Shown in pieces: positions 55,624 to 64,000 of a stretch of 64,000 nucleotides of DNA (position 1 is its first letter; each line of letters begins with the position of its first letter). A program made the translations under genes and the position numbers. Location: assembly GCA_002682825.1 (NCBI GenBank), contig NOKP01000028.1, positions 558,001 through 622,000 of the forward strand, given 5' to 3'. Under the pieces are notes generated by a model. The model was not told where the DNA came from. It searched no databases and worked only from the letters and a program-made list of their open reading frames with translations. This DNA comes from Neonectria sp. B-13 (lineage: Eukaryota > Ascomycota > Sordariomycetes > Hypocreales > Nectriaceae).

Positions 55624-58600
55624 ATGGCTCGTACCAAGGGCCCCCACGACCTTCTGGTCGTCCTCGACGCCACCGCGTCCATGGGCGGCTTCGTCCAGGC
55701 CCTCAACAAGTCCCTCCCCGAAATCATCAGCTTGTCCGCGCTCACGGGCTGCTTCGAGCGTATCGGCGTCATCGCCTACCGCGACTACTGCGGCGGCGAC
55801 CTCACCGAGTGGTCCGGATGGTGTTCGCCCTCCGGCTCCGTCTCCGGCCCGGACATCGTCAGCCAGGAGACGGTCCTGCAGATGGCCCACGGCATCCGAG
55901 CCGACTACGGAGGCGACTGGCCCGAGGCCGCCAAGACGGGCCTCGCTCGCGCATATCAGAACATGCGAGAGGACGCCACTACGATTATCCTGCTCTACGC
56001 GGATGCTCCTCCTCATTGCAAGGCCACCGACGGCCCGAACTTCGCCATTGAGAAGAGGAACCTGTCCAAGGAAGACAGCTTCGGCGGATGCGGACCCAAG
56101 TTCGTCGACTGGGTCTCGGCAACAATGGCTTTCAAGAACGGCCCCAAGAAGGGAGTCGTATTCAGCGTCGTCAGCCCTGCTTCCACTCCTTCCTACACCC
56201 CTTACCTCTATATGTCCACCATCACGGGAGGAATCCATTTCACCATGGAGGCCGTTTCCTCCAACATCATCTCCCAGTTGACCCTGGGAATGCTACTCAC
56301 CTGGATGGGTGCCGGAAAGGCCGTCGAGGGCGACAACACCAAGGTTGGCGACATTCGGTTGTACCGTGACAAGGCCGACCTCGAGCAGGCCAAGACTGAG
56401 ACGGATACTATACTTAGCCGGTATATTGCTACGGGGCACTTTCCCCCTTACCCAAAGGTGACACAGAACATCACGTCGCGCGGTATTGCCCTCAAGGATA
56501 TGCCAACCACACTCAAGGCTCGAGGACCAAGTGTTAAGAACTTTGCCAAGCGATACGTCGAGGATGAGGACTATAAGAAGTTGGCTGTCGATCAGCTTCG
56601 CCGTATCATTACCTCCAACGTATCCGCCGTGTCGGTCAACCCTATTTTCGGCACCCTCTGGAGGACCGTCTGTAACGACCGCAACAACGAGGCGCGCGAT
56701 GGCCTGATTTCGACATTCGGCCTTGAGGTCGACCGGATCTCTGACGCGACCGAAAAGGCCCGGATGAAGGCTTGGCTCGAGGAGTCATACAACTACAAGG
56801 CAGATATTCAGGCCGCCATCGAGAAGGTCCCCGCCACGGAGCGATTCCCTGTCGTGTACTTGGACCCAACAGCGGATTTCGGGGTTGCGCCAGGCCAGGA
56901 CGAGGATGAGGGATCTGAAAACACGCCCCTGAACCAGTTCACGCGAGCCGAGCTTTTGGAGATTGGCAGGTCGTGCGACTACCGAATCCTGCGACGACTG
57001 GGCAAGGTCTTGACCCGTCTCAGCTACGTCGAGAAGCCTGAAGACCTGCCGGCGCATATCAAGGCCGCCAGCGCAGATGGCGTTCCCCGGATTCCCATGG
57101 CTCTTGCGGACCCCAAGCACAAGCGCCAGTTCTGGAAGCTCCTCCTCCACGCCGTCCTCCCTGGCACAATGATCACAGCCCGCCCAGCCGCCGTGCTTGC
57201 GGCTCTTGCTCTACGCATGGGCATTGTCCCCTTGCGGGATGTAGCTGACCAGGAGCTTCTGTCGTTCCGCGACCGTTGGAACACCCTCGAGATTCCTGAG
57301 ACATGGAATGTGGGATGTTTGGGGCTGCTGCTCGACGCGGACAGGGACTTTGAAGAGCGTGTTGCTCAGGGCATTACCCAGCGCCAGGCTCCCGAGTCTA
57401 GCATCTTGAAGTCCGAGGATCGCAAGCTATTCAAGACCCTAGTGGACTATAAGATGCTTGAGGCCAACATGAAGACAACTCTGCAGGCCAAGGTTGGCTG
57501 GAAGCCTGACAAGACCAAGGTGGCCATTGGCCCCGTTGTCATCTGCCGAGAGTGCCAGTTTCCCCGGTCGGTTACCATCATGGCCGCTCACGGAGTTTGT
57601 GGCATGTGCACGCTCCAGCGACTCTGCAAGTGCAATGCGTGTACAAGATCCGAAGACCATGCCGATCGTCTGAAGAAGAACGTCTCAGCCGAGCACAACG
57701 AAAACTCATCGGGCTATTGGGTGGAGTGTAGCCGGGTACAGTGTCGGGCACAGTACGTCGTCTACAACCCAGATGCTCTGAAAGTCCGGGCCAAGTGCTT
57801 CTACTGTCGACACGCCGATGTGAAGGGGGAAATGGGACCTGCCCCGGTCGTCGATTGCTCCAAGTGCCTGAACCGTGTGGTTTGGCCTGTCGAGTATCGG
57901 CCTAAGAGTCTGAATCTCACAGCGTTCGAGTGTTCTGCGTGCGCAACCAACGTTGTCACCATCATCACGCAGGATACGACTGCCGAAGACCTGACCAAGG
58001 AGAACGGGTCGGACTGGGTCTTGAAGAACGATGATGGAGCCATTGCCGCAGCTTTCAACGGGCGCTCTCTGTTCTACACGGCGTCGCATTGCGACCTGGC
58101 GAACCTCCCGGACAAGGTGGCCGTTCTCCCCGCCGACGACAAGTCTACCCTCACCATCGCCGGTAAGCTGGTCCGGAACCAGCCTGAGGTCCGAGACTCC
58201 CTGGAGCGATGGGTCGGCGCCCGGAGGACCGAGGCCGGCGTCTGCAGCCTCTGCTTCTCCAACGTGCGCAAGGCAGACCTCCGCCAGGCATGTGGCCGCG
58301 CTGGCTGCCACCAGCTGATCTGCAACGGATGTATCAAGGACTGGTACGGCATCAACGCCCGTGGGCGCATCATCAATGTCGCAGCGCTCTCGTGCGCCTT
58401 CTGCCGTCGACGTCCCGCTCCCAAGACTATCGCTCCCTTCGGCCTCACCACCCTGGGCGACCTGCGCAAGGCCGTTGACGAGGCAGGAGCCTGGGTGTAC
58501 GCGTGGTGCAACATGTGTGGCTTCGCCAAGAAGTATGTCGAGCGGGTGTGTGCTGCAGGCGCGCCGGCAGAGCTGGTCGATTGGGGATGCGAGGAGTGCA

Positions 58601-58902
58601 TCGAGGAGCGTGCCGAGCAAGCGCGTGCCGAGATCGAACTGCTAGCCATAGCGGACCGGACCCCCGAGCAGCACGCCGCCATCTCAGGGAGGCATATTAA
58701 AACCATGACGTGTCCCGGTTGCACTGCAGTGACGCAGAAGGTTGGCGGGTGCGACCACATCACTTGTCCCTGTGGAGCGGACTGGTGCTTTGCGTGCGGT
58801 GAGAATGTGGGCGAGGAATATATCTACAGGCACATCGGGAGAAAGCACGGAGGGTTTTACACCGAGGTGGAAGATGATGAGGATGGGTGGGTGCATGACT
58901 AG
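55624..58902 (+). CDS. vWA domain plus RBR-type RING E3 ligase-like protein
   Basis: Single exon of 3.28 kb, 1092 residues. Residues ~8-240 are a von Willebrand factor A domain with a MIDAS start DLLVVLDATASMGGF (D15, T17, S19), a downstream Asp-containing block (ILLYADAPPHC) and a central helical region. From ~640 on, the protein is Cys-rich: CREC, CGMC, CKCNAC, CFYC, CSKC and CSAC pairs. Then comes a RING-like set (CSLCF ... CGRAGCHQLICNGC ... CAFC), a CNMC/CEEC pair, and at ~1027-1060 an Rcat/RING2 module CPGCTAVTQKVGGCDHITC followed by CGADWCFACG. The Cys in GGCDH matches the catalytic cysteine of Ariadne/parkin-type RBR ligases. An E3 ubiquitin ligase is inferred, possibly with the vWA domain for substrate or complex binding. 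Confidence 0.83.
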   Translation: MARTKGPHDLLVVLDATASMGGFVQALNKSLPEIISLSALTGCFERIGVIAYRDYCGGDLTEWSGWCSPSGSVSGPDIVSQETVLQMAHGIRADYGGDWPEAAKTGLARAYQNMREDATTIILLYADAPPHCKATDGPNFAIEKRNLSKEDSFGGCGPKFVDWVSATMAFKNGPKKGVVFSVVSPASTPSYTPYLYMSTITGGIHFTMEAVSSNIISQLTLGMLLTWMGAGKAVEGDNTKVGDIRLYRDKADLEQAKTETDTILSRYIATGHFPPYPKVTQNITSRGIALKDMPTTLKARGPSVKNFAKRYVEDEDYKKLAVDQLRRIITSNVSAVSVNPIFGTLWRTVCNDRNNEARDGLISTFGLEVDRISDATEKARMKAWLEESYNYKADIQAAIEKVPATERFPVVYLDPTADFGVAPGQDEDEGSENTPLNQFTRAELLEIGRSCDYRILRRLGKVLTRLSYVEKPEDLPAHIKAASADGVPRIPMALADPKHKRQFWKLLLHAVLPGTMITARPAAVLAALALRMGIVPLRDVADQELLSFRDRWNTLEIPETWNVGCLGLLLDADRDFEERVAQGITQRQAPESSILKSEDRKLFKTLVDYKMLEANMKTTLQAKVGWKPDKTKVAIGPVVICRECQFPRSVTIMAAHGVCGMCTLQRLCKCNACTRSEDHADRLKKNVSAEHNENSSGYWVECSRVQCRAQYVVYNPDALKVRAKCFYCRHADVKGEMGPAPVVDCSKCLNRVVWPVEYRPKSLNLTAFECSACATNVVTIITQDTTAEDLTKENGSDWVLKNDDGAIAAAFNGRSLFYTASHCDLANLPDKVAVLPADDKSTLTIAGKLVRNQPEVRDSLERWVGARRTEAGVCSLCFSNVRKADLRQACGRAGCHQLICNGCIKDWYGINARGRIINVAALSCAFCRRRPAPKTIAPFGLTTLGDLRKAVDEAGAWVYAWCNMCGFAKKYVERVCAAGAPAELVDWGCEECIEERAEQARAEIELLAIADRTPEQHAAISGRHIKTMTCPGCTAVTQKVGGCDHITCPCGADWCFACGENVGEEYIYRHIGRKHGGFYTEVEDDEDGWVHD

Positions 58903-59511
58903 GATGACTATGAGGCGTGGGAATGAGCGTGTTGTATAAGATACCACTTTCGTTTGATTCTGTCGTTGTTTACGGGGTTTTCGAGCCTTTTTTCTGTTAT
59001 TGGGGAATATTTCTATATAATGATACACAATGTAAAACAACTGTGATTCGTACTTGTTTGTGATGTTCGTATTGATACTACTCTGGAGTAGATGTCTCTG
59101 TGATAGCTAAATTGCCTATTTGGGTAATCCGACCTCCAGGGTTCACGGACGTGTACTACGCGAATATCTCAGAAGAATGAACACTGTGATACAAATACTA
59201 TTCATACATATGTACGAAATATAAGTAGGCAACAGCATAAGCATGCACAAAATATGTTCAGCTAAACTGGTGCCTGGGCATTTGGAATCACGAAACGATC
59301 TCCGGATGTGCCGTTGTACGAGCTGACAGGCTCTGGCGGTGGCGCAGCATCACCAGACCCGAACGCTTACATAACCCCTATGACGCGGCTCAAGAGCAGT
59401 CGACACAGCTTCCCTTCCTCCATCTCTCACACCTCTCATTCATCAACAAACCCATACAGAGACCCTTCTCATTCAAAGAAACATCGTCTTTTGACAACCA
59501 GACAAACCAGC
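58903..59511. other. Intergenic
   Basis: AT-rich 3' flank of the vWA/RBR gene and 5' leader of the LysM gene. No gene recognised. Confidence 0.55.
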
Positions 59512-60063
59512 ATGTCTCGATTCTCCCGCTATGACACTGACGAGGAACGACTGCCCGAGGGCATGACCCGGATCGGATACGACGCCGACGAGGAGGTCTA
59601 CACCTTTCGCGACTCCGACGGCAGCATCTGGGAGAGCGCTCCTGGTAACCAATACGGCCGGCTGACCAAGGTGAGCGACGGTGACGGCGAGCATGATGCC
59701 GACAACGCCCCGTTCCTGGCGCCGAGCGAGCCGTACCTCGAACCGTCGTGGAGGCGAGACATGAGGCCACTGCTCAACTTCGGTGTCCTTATCGGCCTCT
59801 TCCTCATTTTCCTGTTCTGGTTCCTGCACTGGAGCGCTAAGACATCGGATGCGCCCATGATTACGTGTGCGGAGGGCACCTCGAGCTACACCATCCACAC
59901 TGGTGACACCTGCTGGGACATTGCCCAGAAGCACGATCTGACCATGGATGATCTCACCAAGAACAACCTCGGCCTCGACTGCAAGTCCCTCCATGTCAAC
60001 TCGCAGATCTGCCTGCCAAACCCTCCTCCGGCCGACGATGGTGTTGAGCAGTCCACTGTCTAA
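59512..60063 (+). CDS. Type II membrane protein with one extracellular LysM domain
   Basis: Single exon, 183 residues from the ATG at 59512; the longer open frame upstream is leader. Residues 1-85 are acidic and disordered (cytosolic side). Residues ~88-107 form a transmembrane helix (LLNFGVLIGLFLIFLFWFLH). The C-terminal LysM (~126-168) reads SYTIHTGDTCWDIAQKHDLT then LGLDCKSL..NSQICLP, with the paired cysteines typical of fungal LysMs. LysM binds chitin-like glycans or other GlcNAc polymers. Here it would face the wall or a lumen while tethered to the membrane, unlike secreted LysM effectors. The lack of a cleavable signal peptide sets it apart. Confidence 0.82.
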   Translation: MSRFSRYDTDEERLPEGMTRIGYDADEEVYTFRDSDGSIWESAPGNQYGRLTKVSDGDGEHDADNAPFLAPSEPYLEPSWRRDMRPLLNFGVLIGLFLIFLFWFLHWSAKTSDAPMITCAEGTSSYTIHTGDTCWDIAQKHDLTMDDLTKNNLGLDCKSLHVNSQICLPNPPPADDGVEQSTV

Positions 60064-60119
60064 ACCCAATCACGCTATCAACTATACACGTGTGCGGGCA
60101 CGCGAGTTCAAATACTAGC

Positions 60120-61128
60120 TTAGGCAGCACCGGATGCTGTCAAGTACCAAATAACAACGCCGAGTGCTGGGACAAGGACTAGCAGCGTCTTCATGGCGCT
60201 GGTTGCGAATGCCTGATAGATGTGGTCATATGTCGTCTTCATGAACTGTTTTGGATCGTTTTCTCGCGGATACGGGACATCTGGCACGGGCATCCCTAGG
60301 AATGGACAGATTGTGTCCCACGATAGGCCGTCCTCGAGCCGGACCACCAGCAACTTTTCGGCGGGGACCAACTCGACGACCTTGGCGTTACTGGCGCGGT
60401 TCAGTTGTGGACAGGACTTGGAGGACCGTTGGCGTTACTCACTGCTTGTGATACAGCTGCCTAGCATGCTCCAAGCCCTCGTTGTCCTGCGGTGCCCAAG
60501 GACCCCAGAGCTGAGCACAGCGGGCGTCTGCCATGTCGGAAAAGGCCTTTGTCCAGGAACTGATGCATCTCAGCTGGACGAGGGGGAATCGTTGGAGGGC
60601 GATGCCGACGGGCTGGAAGGTGTTTTTCACAGATCGACACCAGGCATCCTCATCTCGGGTCGTGAGAATGAAAAGAGCTTCAGGGTATGCAGCGACGAGC
60701 TCCTCCATGAGGTAGCCAGGGATGTCAGTGAGAACCTACGCAGATGGAAGGAGCAAGTCAGCGGAAAGGCGCCCTTATATATATGGATTATCGAAGGGCG
60801 GTAGACGGACATTATAGTCACCGAGCCATTTATCGAAATCATGTCGTGTCCAGGTCTTGCCTCGGCCAAACGCCCGGGGCTCGAGAGCTTCGCGGAACAT
60901 CTTCATATGCTCAACGCTGCCGATGGTGTCCGTCATGTGATACGCCTTGTATCCTAGCACCTTGAGTGCCTTCCACAATCCGACGGTGCCATTGCTACGG
61001 GGCCGGATGAGTGAGCATGTCAGTCAGGTCTTGCGGGTTTTGGCTACACACCGGCCGAGACTGAGGACAATGACCTGTTTTGGGAGCGGGTTCGCTGGCG
61101 GAGGCACCGAGTCGATGAAGCGCGGCAT
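60120..61128 (-). CDS. P-loop sulfotransferase-like protein (Sulfotransfer_4 type) with C-terminal TM
   Basis: Exons (minus) 61128-61052, 60994-60811, 60735-60443 and 60390-60120 join in frame to 274 residues. The PAPS-binding P-loop-like motif is VIVLSLGRNGTVGLWKAL (~19-36), spanning the first junction. Further family blocks: KAYHMTDTI, WLGDYN/VLTDIPGYLMEEL (donor GTCCGT), AYPEALFILTTRDEDAWCRSV and VRLEDGLSWDTICPFLG. These are shared by the fungal family often annotated as sulfotransferase or NAD-dependent epimerase. The last ~25 residues (AMKTLLVLVPALGVVIWYLTASG) are a membrane tail. In-frame starts further up (61287) are possible. In another frame upstream (61300-61200) a hydrophobic segment NPVIFIATLIAILLVLSSFA could be an alternative first exon. 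Confidence 0.75.
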
Positions 61129-62021
61129 GCCGGAGGGACGGAGCCGGTGGACGGAGCCGTTCGGAGCGGATGGACTTCGCGAAGGAGGATAATACCAAGA
61201 GGATGGCAATAAGAGTGGCAATAAAGATGACTGGATTCTTCGTCCACCGTCTTCGTCCACCGTCAGCAATCCTTGAACGTGCCCCATATTGATCCATCAT
61301 GAAGGTGGTCAGCTAGCTTCGGTTGCGAGGCACTAATGAAGAACAGCCCCGTCCTGCTAATTACGTTCTGTTCCTCCACTCTACGGCCTTCAAGCGGCGT
61401 GAAATCAGCAATCGTGGGACCCAGCCATGGGTTTCTCGACTGTGGTGGACAAGGATGAAGCCATCGTCCCAGACACGTCGACAACGGGATCGGGCCCATT
61501 GCAACCTGTTGCTCTGTGCCTCCACGGTCACTGGAACCAACCTGAAGACACTCAAACACAGCTGAGCAGTGTATGCCTCGTCCACTTCGAGTTCCTCCCT
61601 CTCAGCTAGGCGGTGAACAGAGCTCATAGGCCTGATTACTTTTGGTCTTCATCTCACCCGGGATGCCTCGGGACGACGTTGACCCGCTGATAGAGAAGAA
61701 AAAAAAGAGGACAGCCCCGCGCTAACTCATACAGGAGGGGTAATCAAACTCGGAATGTTTGGCCTGTCCGACTGCAAGGCTCAAGTGTGCCTCAGGTACT
61801 GATTTACACGGAATGAACCGTATTAGGCAGAGGCACGTCGGGTAGGTCGCGTCCAGGACGACAACCCAAAGCGGGGCAGCTCCTTGGTTTTTTTTTTTTT
61901 TTTCCCTTTTATTGTCTACGACCAAAAATTTCAGGCGCGGGTCTTCCTACGCGAAACCATTCCTTTCCTTCATCACTCAGCCTTTTTGTCGTGTCGTTGC
62001 AGCCAACACCCGGCAGAAATC
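61129..62021. other. Intergenic, promoter of the importin gene
   Basis: Divergent promoter between the sulfotransferase-like gene and the importin gene, with a long T tract at about 61888-61905 roughly 115 bases before the importin start. Apart from the possible upstream exon mentioned for the sulfotransferase-like gene, no gene is recognised. Confidence 0.55.
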
Positions 62022-64000
62022 ATGGACAAGGAGAAGCTTGCCCAGCTGCTCCAGGGGAGTCAAGTCCGTAAGTCTATTCTCTCTTCTCATTGCTATCGCT
62101 TTTCCTCTGCTGTGCCGCACCAGCTTTGGCTTGTTGAGTACCCCTCAACTTGAGCGAGAAAGCTCTGCTGTTTTTTTTCTCTGCCTCAGACAAGATCTTG
62201 GCTGACCATCCTCTTCCTACAGCCAACACGGAGCAGGTCAAGGCTGTCACTGCCGACCTCCAAAAGAAATTCTACTCCAAGCCTGAGTCGTTGCTCGCGC
62301 TCGTCGAGATCTCCCTGACCCACGGCGACGCCGGTGTCCGACAGCTCGCTTCCGTCCAGGCCCTCCGCCTCGTCGTCAAGTACTGGGAGAAGACTCCCGC
62401 GGACCAGCGTCAGCTTGCGCGAACCCACCTGCTTGATGGCGCCCTCAAGGAGTCGGCGGCTCCCGTCCGCCACTCGCTTGCCCGTCTCGTCGCTGGCATC
62501 GTCAGCTCCGACATGGAGCAGGGCGAGGGCGAGGACTTCCTGAAGCAGCTGCTGCCCCTCAACAACAGCGACAGCGTCGTTGCTCGTGAGGTCGGCTCGT
62601 TCCTGCTCTACGCTATGCTCGAGGAGGATCCTACCCACTTCAGCGAGCACACCCACCAGCTCCTCGAGCTCTTCCAGGCCCGCATTGAGGATCCTCAGAG
62701 CAAGGAGGTCCGTGTCAACATCGTCCGTGCTATCGGTGCCATCCTCATGATCGTCGAGCCCGATGAGGACCCCCAGGCTGTCAAGGCCATGCAGAGCTTC
62801 GTCCCTAGCCTGGTTAACATCCTCAAGGCTAGCGTCGAGGCTGAGGATGAGGAGAGCTACAAGATTGTCTTTGAGGTCTTCCACTCCTACATCGCATACG
62901 ACTCTTCCCTACTCGCTCTCCACTTGCGCGATCTCCTCCAGTTCATGGTTGACCTTGCTGCCAACACCAACGCCGAGGATGATGCCCGATCTCAGGCCCT
63001 TGCCTTCCTCATCCAGTGTGTCCGCTACCGCCGCATGAAGATCCAGGCCATGAAGGACATGGCTGCCCAGCTCATGGTCAAGGCCATGCACATCGTTACC
63101 GAGCTTGACTCTGAGGACGAGGAGGATATGTCTCCTGCCCGCACTGCCATCAGCCTCATCGACACCCTGGCCAACGAGATGCCTCCCCGCCAGGCCATCG
63201 TCCCTCTGCTTGAGCAGTTCCCCAGCTTTGCTACCCACCAGAACCCCCAGTTCCGTATGGCTGCCATGCTTGCTCTTGGCAACGCCGCCGAGGGTGCTCC
63301 CGATTTCATCTCCACCCAGCTCCAGCCTCTCCTTCCCACCATCATCGCCCTTCTCTGCGACAGCGAGACCCAGGTCCGACATGCTTCCCTTGTCGGTCTG
63401 ATCCACCTCGCCGAGGAGATGGCCGATGAGATGTCTTCCCACCACGAGGAGATCATCACTGCTGTCCTCAAGAACCTCGAGGCCGCTTCCGCTGCTGGAT
63501 CTGACAAGAAGAATGTCAGCATCATCCGCTGCGCCTGTGGTGCCCTTGACACTTTCGGTGACGGCATCGATACCAAGATCATGGCCCAGTACGGTCCCAG
63601 CCTGATCGGCCCCATGGTCCGTCTCCTCGATCACGAGGATTACGGAGTCAAGGCCGCCGCCGCTTCTGCTATCGGTGCCATCGCCTCCTCCATGGAGAAG
63701 ACCTTTGAGCCCTTCTTCAAGGATGTCATGACTTCTCTCGGTGCGTTTGTCACCATCAAGGACAGCGAGGAGGCCATGGAGCTCCGAAGCTCTACCTGCG
63801 ACAGTCTTGGCCGCATCGCCATGGCTGTTGGCCCTGAGGCGTTCCAGCCTTACGTTGTCAACCTGATGCAGGCTAGCGAGGAGGCTCTGCACCTCGACAA
63901 CCCGCGCCTCAAGGAGACTAGCTTTATCCTTTGGTCCAACCTGTCCAAGGTCTACCACGAGCAGTTTGACCACTTCCTTGCCGGCGTCTTCAAGGGTCTC
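62022..64000 (+). CDS. KAP123: Kap123/importin-4-type karyopherin beta, 3' truncated
   Basis: Exon 62022-62067 (MDKEKLAQLLQGSQV), intron 62068-62222, then an open frame to the window end; 608 residues visible of an expected ~1100. The whole visible part is HEAT-repeat helices: VRQLASVQALRLVVKYW, SKEVRVNIVRAIGAILMIVE, QVRHASLVGLIHLAEEMA, DYGVKAAAASAIGAIASSME. The acidic stretch HIVTELDSEDEEDMSPARTA lies at the place where Kap123 and importin-4 have one. Members carry ribosomal proteins and histones H3/H4 into the nucleus with RanGTP. The short first exon with an intron in codon 16 is typical of the gene in filamentous ascomycetes. Strong codon bias (GCC, CTC, GTC) suggests high expression. Confidence 0.87.

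Noticed and set aside
62186..63973. Long minus-strand frames over the importin gene
   Set aside because: Leu/Glu/Asp/Gly-rich shadows of HEAT-repeat codons; the plus strand is unambiguous.

Overview
The window is nuclear DNA of a filamentous ascomycete, most likely a Sordariomycete. Genes are intron-bearing, with 50-80 nt introns, GTRNGT-type donors and CTAAC-like branch points close to the acceptor. They are GC-rich, widely spaced, on both strands and not in operons. The gene families are typical of such fungi: urea amidolyase, a Zn2Cys6 regulator, Dug2, Cdc4-type F-box, arylamine NAT, a LysM protein and a Kap123-type importin. I found no viral gene, tRNA or rRNA. All function calls come from motif and family recognition by eye, and exon joins were checked for reading frame only.

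Layout. 1-0.7 kb: 3' end of a urea amidolyase gene. 1.3-3.4 kb: Zn2Cys6 transcription factor. 3.4-5.0 kb (-): N2227/carnosine-N-methyltransferase-like protein with an apparent signal peptide. 5.9-10.1 kb: a probable zinc locus, made of a small secreted His/Cys repeat protein followed by a ZIP zinc transporter. 10.3-11.4 kb (-): AYR1-like SDR. 12.0-13.0 kb (-): single-pass Ser/Thr-rich surface protein. 14.2-17.0 kb (-): Dug2-like WD40-M20 peptidase. 19.0-25.3 kb (-): degenerate, frame-broken relics of SNF2-type helicase genes, with three copies of the motif V region. 26.0-27.6 kb (-): one-TM hypothetical protein. 28-32 kb: gene-poor. 32.0-33.0 kb: APH-fold protein without its catalytic residues. 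34.7-35.7 kb: a noncoding ~110 bp repeat array. 36.4-38.3 kb: Helo-like/beta-propeller protein. 38.5-41.3 kb (-): Q/P-rich protein with repeated CxxC modules. 42.1-45.4 kb (-): Cdc4-like F-box/WD40 protein. 48.3-50.5 kb (-): membrane-anchored hypothetical protein. 51.6-52.6 kb (-): thioesterase-like protein. 53.1-54.1 kb (-): arylamine N-acetyltransferase. 55.6-58.9 kb: vWA plus RBR-type E3 protein. 59.5-60.1 kb: membrane LysM protein. 60.1-61.1 kb (-): sulfotransferase-like protein. 62.0 kb to the end: Kap123/importin-4, cut by the window.

The most interesting signal is at 5-10 kb. The secreted protein and the ectodomain of the ZIP transporter share a ten-residue module, C-x2-H-G-x4-C in its regular form. 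Every intron that falls inside a module, five in the transporter and one in the secreted protein, lies in codon 8 of the module in phase 2. Both genes also have an identical 16-base element upstream, GGTGAGGACCTTGATG, which contains ACCTTG (reverse complement CAAGGT), a core resembling zinc-response elements of the Zap1/ZafA type. Together this suggests a zinc-capture and uptake pair built from one duplicated module.
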